Source of the DNA: JANWHF01 sp036276235
GTDB lineage: Bacteria > Planctomycetota > Phycisphaerae > Tepidisphaerales > Tepidisphaeraceae
NCBI GenBank assembly: GCA_036276235.1
Contig: DATBDZ010000413.1
Location: 1-49,026 of the forward strand
Direction of reading: 5' to 3'
Length of the DNA: 49,026 bases
The position numbers were made by a program, and so were the translations under genes. The notes beneath the pieces were generated by a model. The model was not told the origin of the DNA and did no database searches. It saw nothing but the letters and a program-made list of their open reading frames with translations. Of the stretch, positions 47,622 to 49,026 are shown piece after piece. Within the stretch, counting starts at the first letter, position 1, and the number at the start of each line of letters is the position of its first letter.

Positions 47622-48797
47622 TCAGCTTTTCACCCGCTCCAATAAATAAACGCTCACAGGTCCGAAAATAAAGATCGGCAACCACGCCATCAGGGCGGTC
47701 CATTGATCGGGTCTGATGGAACCAGGTGGCACATTTGCGAATTGTTGGGTCAGGAAGACGCTTCCCATTCCGATGCCCATCAGAATCAGACATTTTGTGG
47801 CGGCGCTTTTTAGCCTTCCCGGCTCGCGCTGCAATACACATGGGATCGCAAGCAGCAGCAGGATGACGTTCATCAACGGCTGAGTGAAGCGCAGATGCTT
47901 GATGCGCAGAAGATGAAGCGTGCCATAGCTTTTGGGGCGCGCCAGCAACTGGTTGATTCGTTCGGTCGAAAGCAGTTCAGCGAACCGCCCGGTGCGATAG
48001 AGCGCGATCTCGTCTGGGGTGACGTTGCTCTTATATGTGGGCCAGGGAACCGGCGCCGATGGGGTTTCATTTACGCCAAGCCCGGTGACTCGGCGGCCGT
48101 TGGTCAGATCCCAGCTTTTCGTATCGTCATTCCAAACCGCGCCGTCGGCCGTGATGTGCGCATATGCCTCCAGGCCGATCACCTTCTGCTCGTGCCCGAA
48201 TTCATCAAGGATCGTGCGCTCGATCGGCTTCCGCTGGATCACATCCACCACATCCATCTTCTGCGGCGAGCGGAAATAATATTTGGTGATGCGCAGCAGG
48301 CTGTCATCCTCATCCTGCATGAAGTCCACCGAATAATATCCCTTGCTTGATTCTTCATGAATCTCATCGTGATCGCGCACGAGCTTCGGAATCATGTGCG
48401 GGATAATCAGCTCCTGATCGACCAGCAGCAGGGCATTGAGCACGAGAGCCGCCAGCACGATCGGCGCGGCGATGCGCAGCAGCGGCACGCCCGCCGCGAG
48501 CAACGCCGTCAATTCATTGAAGCGGCTCAAACGCATCAGCGTAAACGCCGCCGCCACGACCGGAATGATTCCCGAAAGCTGGGTGAAGAAGAGAAAGCAC
48601 TGGTAAAAGTAATAGTCAGCCATGTCGCGCAGGCTGTCGATCACGGTGCTGATCGTGCTGGCATCCGACTGAAACTTCACAAGGTTGTTAAAATTGAAGA
48701 CCATGTCCAGCGCAACGTACAGCCCCACCAGCACCATGAAGCTGATGCAGTAGTTGCGCACGAAATTCGTGATGACGTAGCGGTCGATGATCTTCAT
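47622..48797 (-). CDS. lptG: LptF/LptG family permease
   Basis: A 391-residue inner-membrane protein of the lipopolysaccharide-transport permease family. Three membrane helices lie in the first ~125 residues (start MKIIDRYVITNFVRNY, then SGIIPVVAAAFTLMRLSRFNELTALLAAGVPLLRI). A periplasmic jellyroll-like middle (~150-290) and three C-terminal helices (FTQPLMNVILLLLAIPCVL to MAWLPIFIFGPVSVYLLERV) follow. LptF and LptG are not easily told apart; the symbol is tentative. GGGGAG lies just before the ATG, within the end of the preceding gene, 10 bp away, so both are in one operon. Confidence 0.85.
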   Translation of the reverse strand: MKIIDRYVITNFVRNYCISFMVLVGLYVALDMVFNFNNLVKFQSDASTISTVIDSLRDMADYYFYQCFLFFTQLSGIIPVVAAAFTLMRLSRFNELTALLAAGVPLLRIAAPIVLAALVLNALLLVDQELIIPHMIPKLVRDHDEIHEESSKGYYSVDFMQDEDDSLLRITKYYFRSPQKMDVVDVIQRKPIERTILDEFGHEQKVIGLEAYAHITADGAVWNDDTKSWDLTNGRRVTGLGVNETPSAPVPWPTYKSNVTPDEIALYRTGRFAELLSTERINQLLARPKSYGTLHLLRIKHLRFTQPLMNVILLLLAIPCVLQREPGRLKSAATKCLILMGIGMGSVFLTQQFANVPPGSIRPDQWTALMAWLPIFIFGPVSVYLLERVKS

Positions 48798-48807
48798 CGG
48801 CTCCCCT

Positions 48808-49026
48808 TCACGCCGGCCCCGCCGGCGGCGCTTCTCCGGGCGGAATCTCCGGCTCGGGCGGCGGCTCCACCAGATCCAGCGCCAGCCGCGTCATGAAGAA
48901 TTGCAGCTCGCCCATGGCCACCGTCATCGGCAGCTCATCCTTCAGATCATATTGGTGCGAGTGATCTTCCGCCGAGTCATCGCCGCGCTTTTCGCCTTCG
49001 GTGATGATGTGATGCTCGAAGGTCAC
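48808..49026 (-). CDS. 3' part of a gene cut by the window edge
   Basis: At least 72 residues of a soluble protein, running off the right end of the window; the GTG at the very edge need not be its start. The visible part is acidic and His-rich (EHHIITEGEKRGDDSAEDHSHQ), then DELPMTVAMGELQFFMTRLALDLVE, then a Pro-rich tail (PPPEPEIPPGEAPPAGPA). It directly precedes the permease gene and may be the end of the paired permease or an unrelated protein. Confidence 0.6.
   Translation of the reverse strand: MTFEHHIITEGEKRGDDSAEDHSHQYDLKDELPMTVAMGELQFFMTRLALDLVEPPPEPEIPPGEAPPAGPA

Overview
The window reads as chromosomal DNA of a GC-rich planctomycete, most likely of the Phycisphaerae/Tepidisphaerales side. 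This is an inference from family content and style. The signs are a giant surface protein with an N-terminal LEQR-type planctomycete motif, a XylR-like PBP/AraC regulator, PQQ-propeller, ThuA and DUF885 proteins, a SpoVG with an inserted zinc ribbon, and a very high load of intergenic palindromes.

Layout. 294-10302: a peptide and hydroxyproline utilisation region on the minus strand (secreted S9 DPP-like peptidase, DadA-like FAD oxidase, secreted DUF885 peptidase, two-cysteine proline racemase/hydroxyproline epimerase, DHDPS-family deaminase), with a divergent PBP/AraC regulator. 10511-14228: a secreted double-HMA protein, then cysS-ruvC-ruvA. 14309-17109: an orphan HigA-like N-domain, a PQQ-propeller protein, a Uma2 nuclease and a small hypothetical protein. 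17118-18914: an ispF gene in one open frame with a REP-associated tyrosine transposase (RAYT), joined through translated REP repeats. 18911-25326: a sigma-54 response regulator and a histidine kinase on either side of a 1272-residue surface protein. 25609-31112: a six-gene corrinoid methyl-transfer operon. 31520-32453: an ECF-like sigma factor and its small membrane partner.

32683-38294 is the most exciting part: a complete retron-type system. An ARM/HEAT-like protein overlaps a winged-helix/SWIM zinc-finger protein by ATGA. A 220-nt non-coding RNA with pairing a1/a2 ends and a long msd hairpin follows, then a reverse transcriptase with the retron NAxxH and VTG signatures and YADD. From memory this gene set matches the predicted retron type XIII (RT + ARM + WHSWIM). 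The RT also carries an N-terminal membrane helix and a long extension.

38308-49026: tRNA-Arg(CCT) directly abutting a TPR/glycosyltransferase gene, a HisKA_3 kinase overlapping tag, ThuA, a parvulin foldase, a tiny putative lipoprotein, acylphosphatase, spoVG, ispE and an LptF/LptG permease.

Intergenic DNA is dominated by two kinds of repeats. The first is REP/REPIN-like inverted pairs of at least seven sequence families. The second is six hairpin arrays of tandem 7- or 8-mers; each array has a different unit, and five of the six start within 0-8 nt of a stop codon. All coordinates and starts were read by eye; family names rest on recognised motifs, not on database searches.
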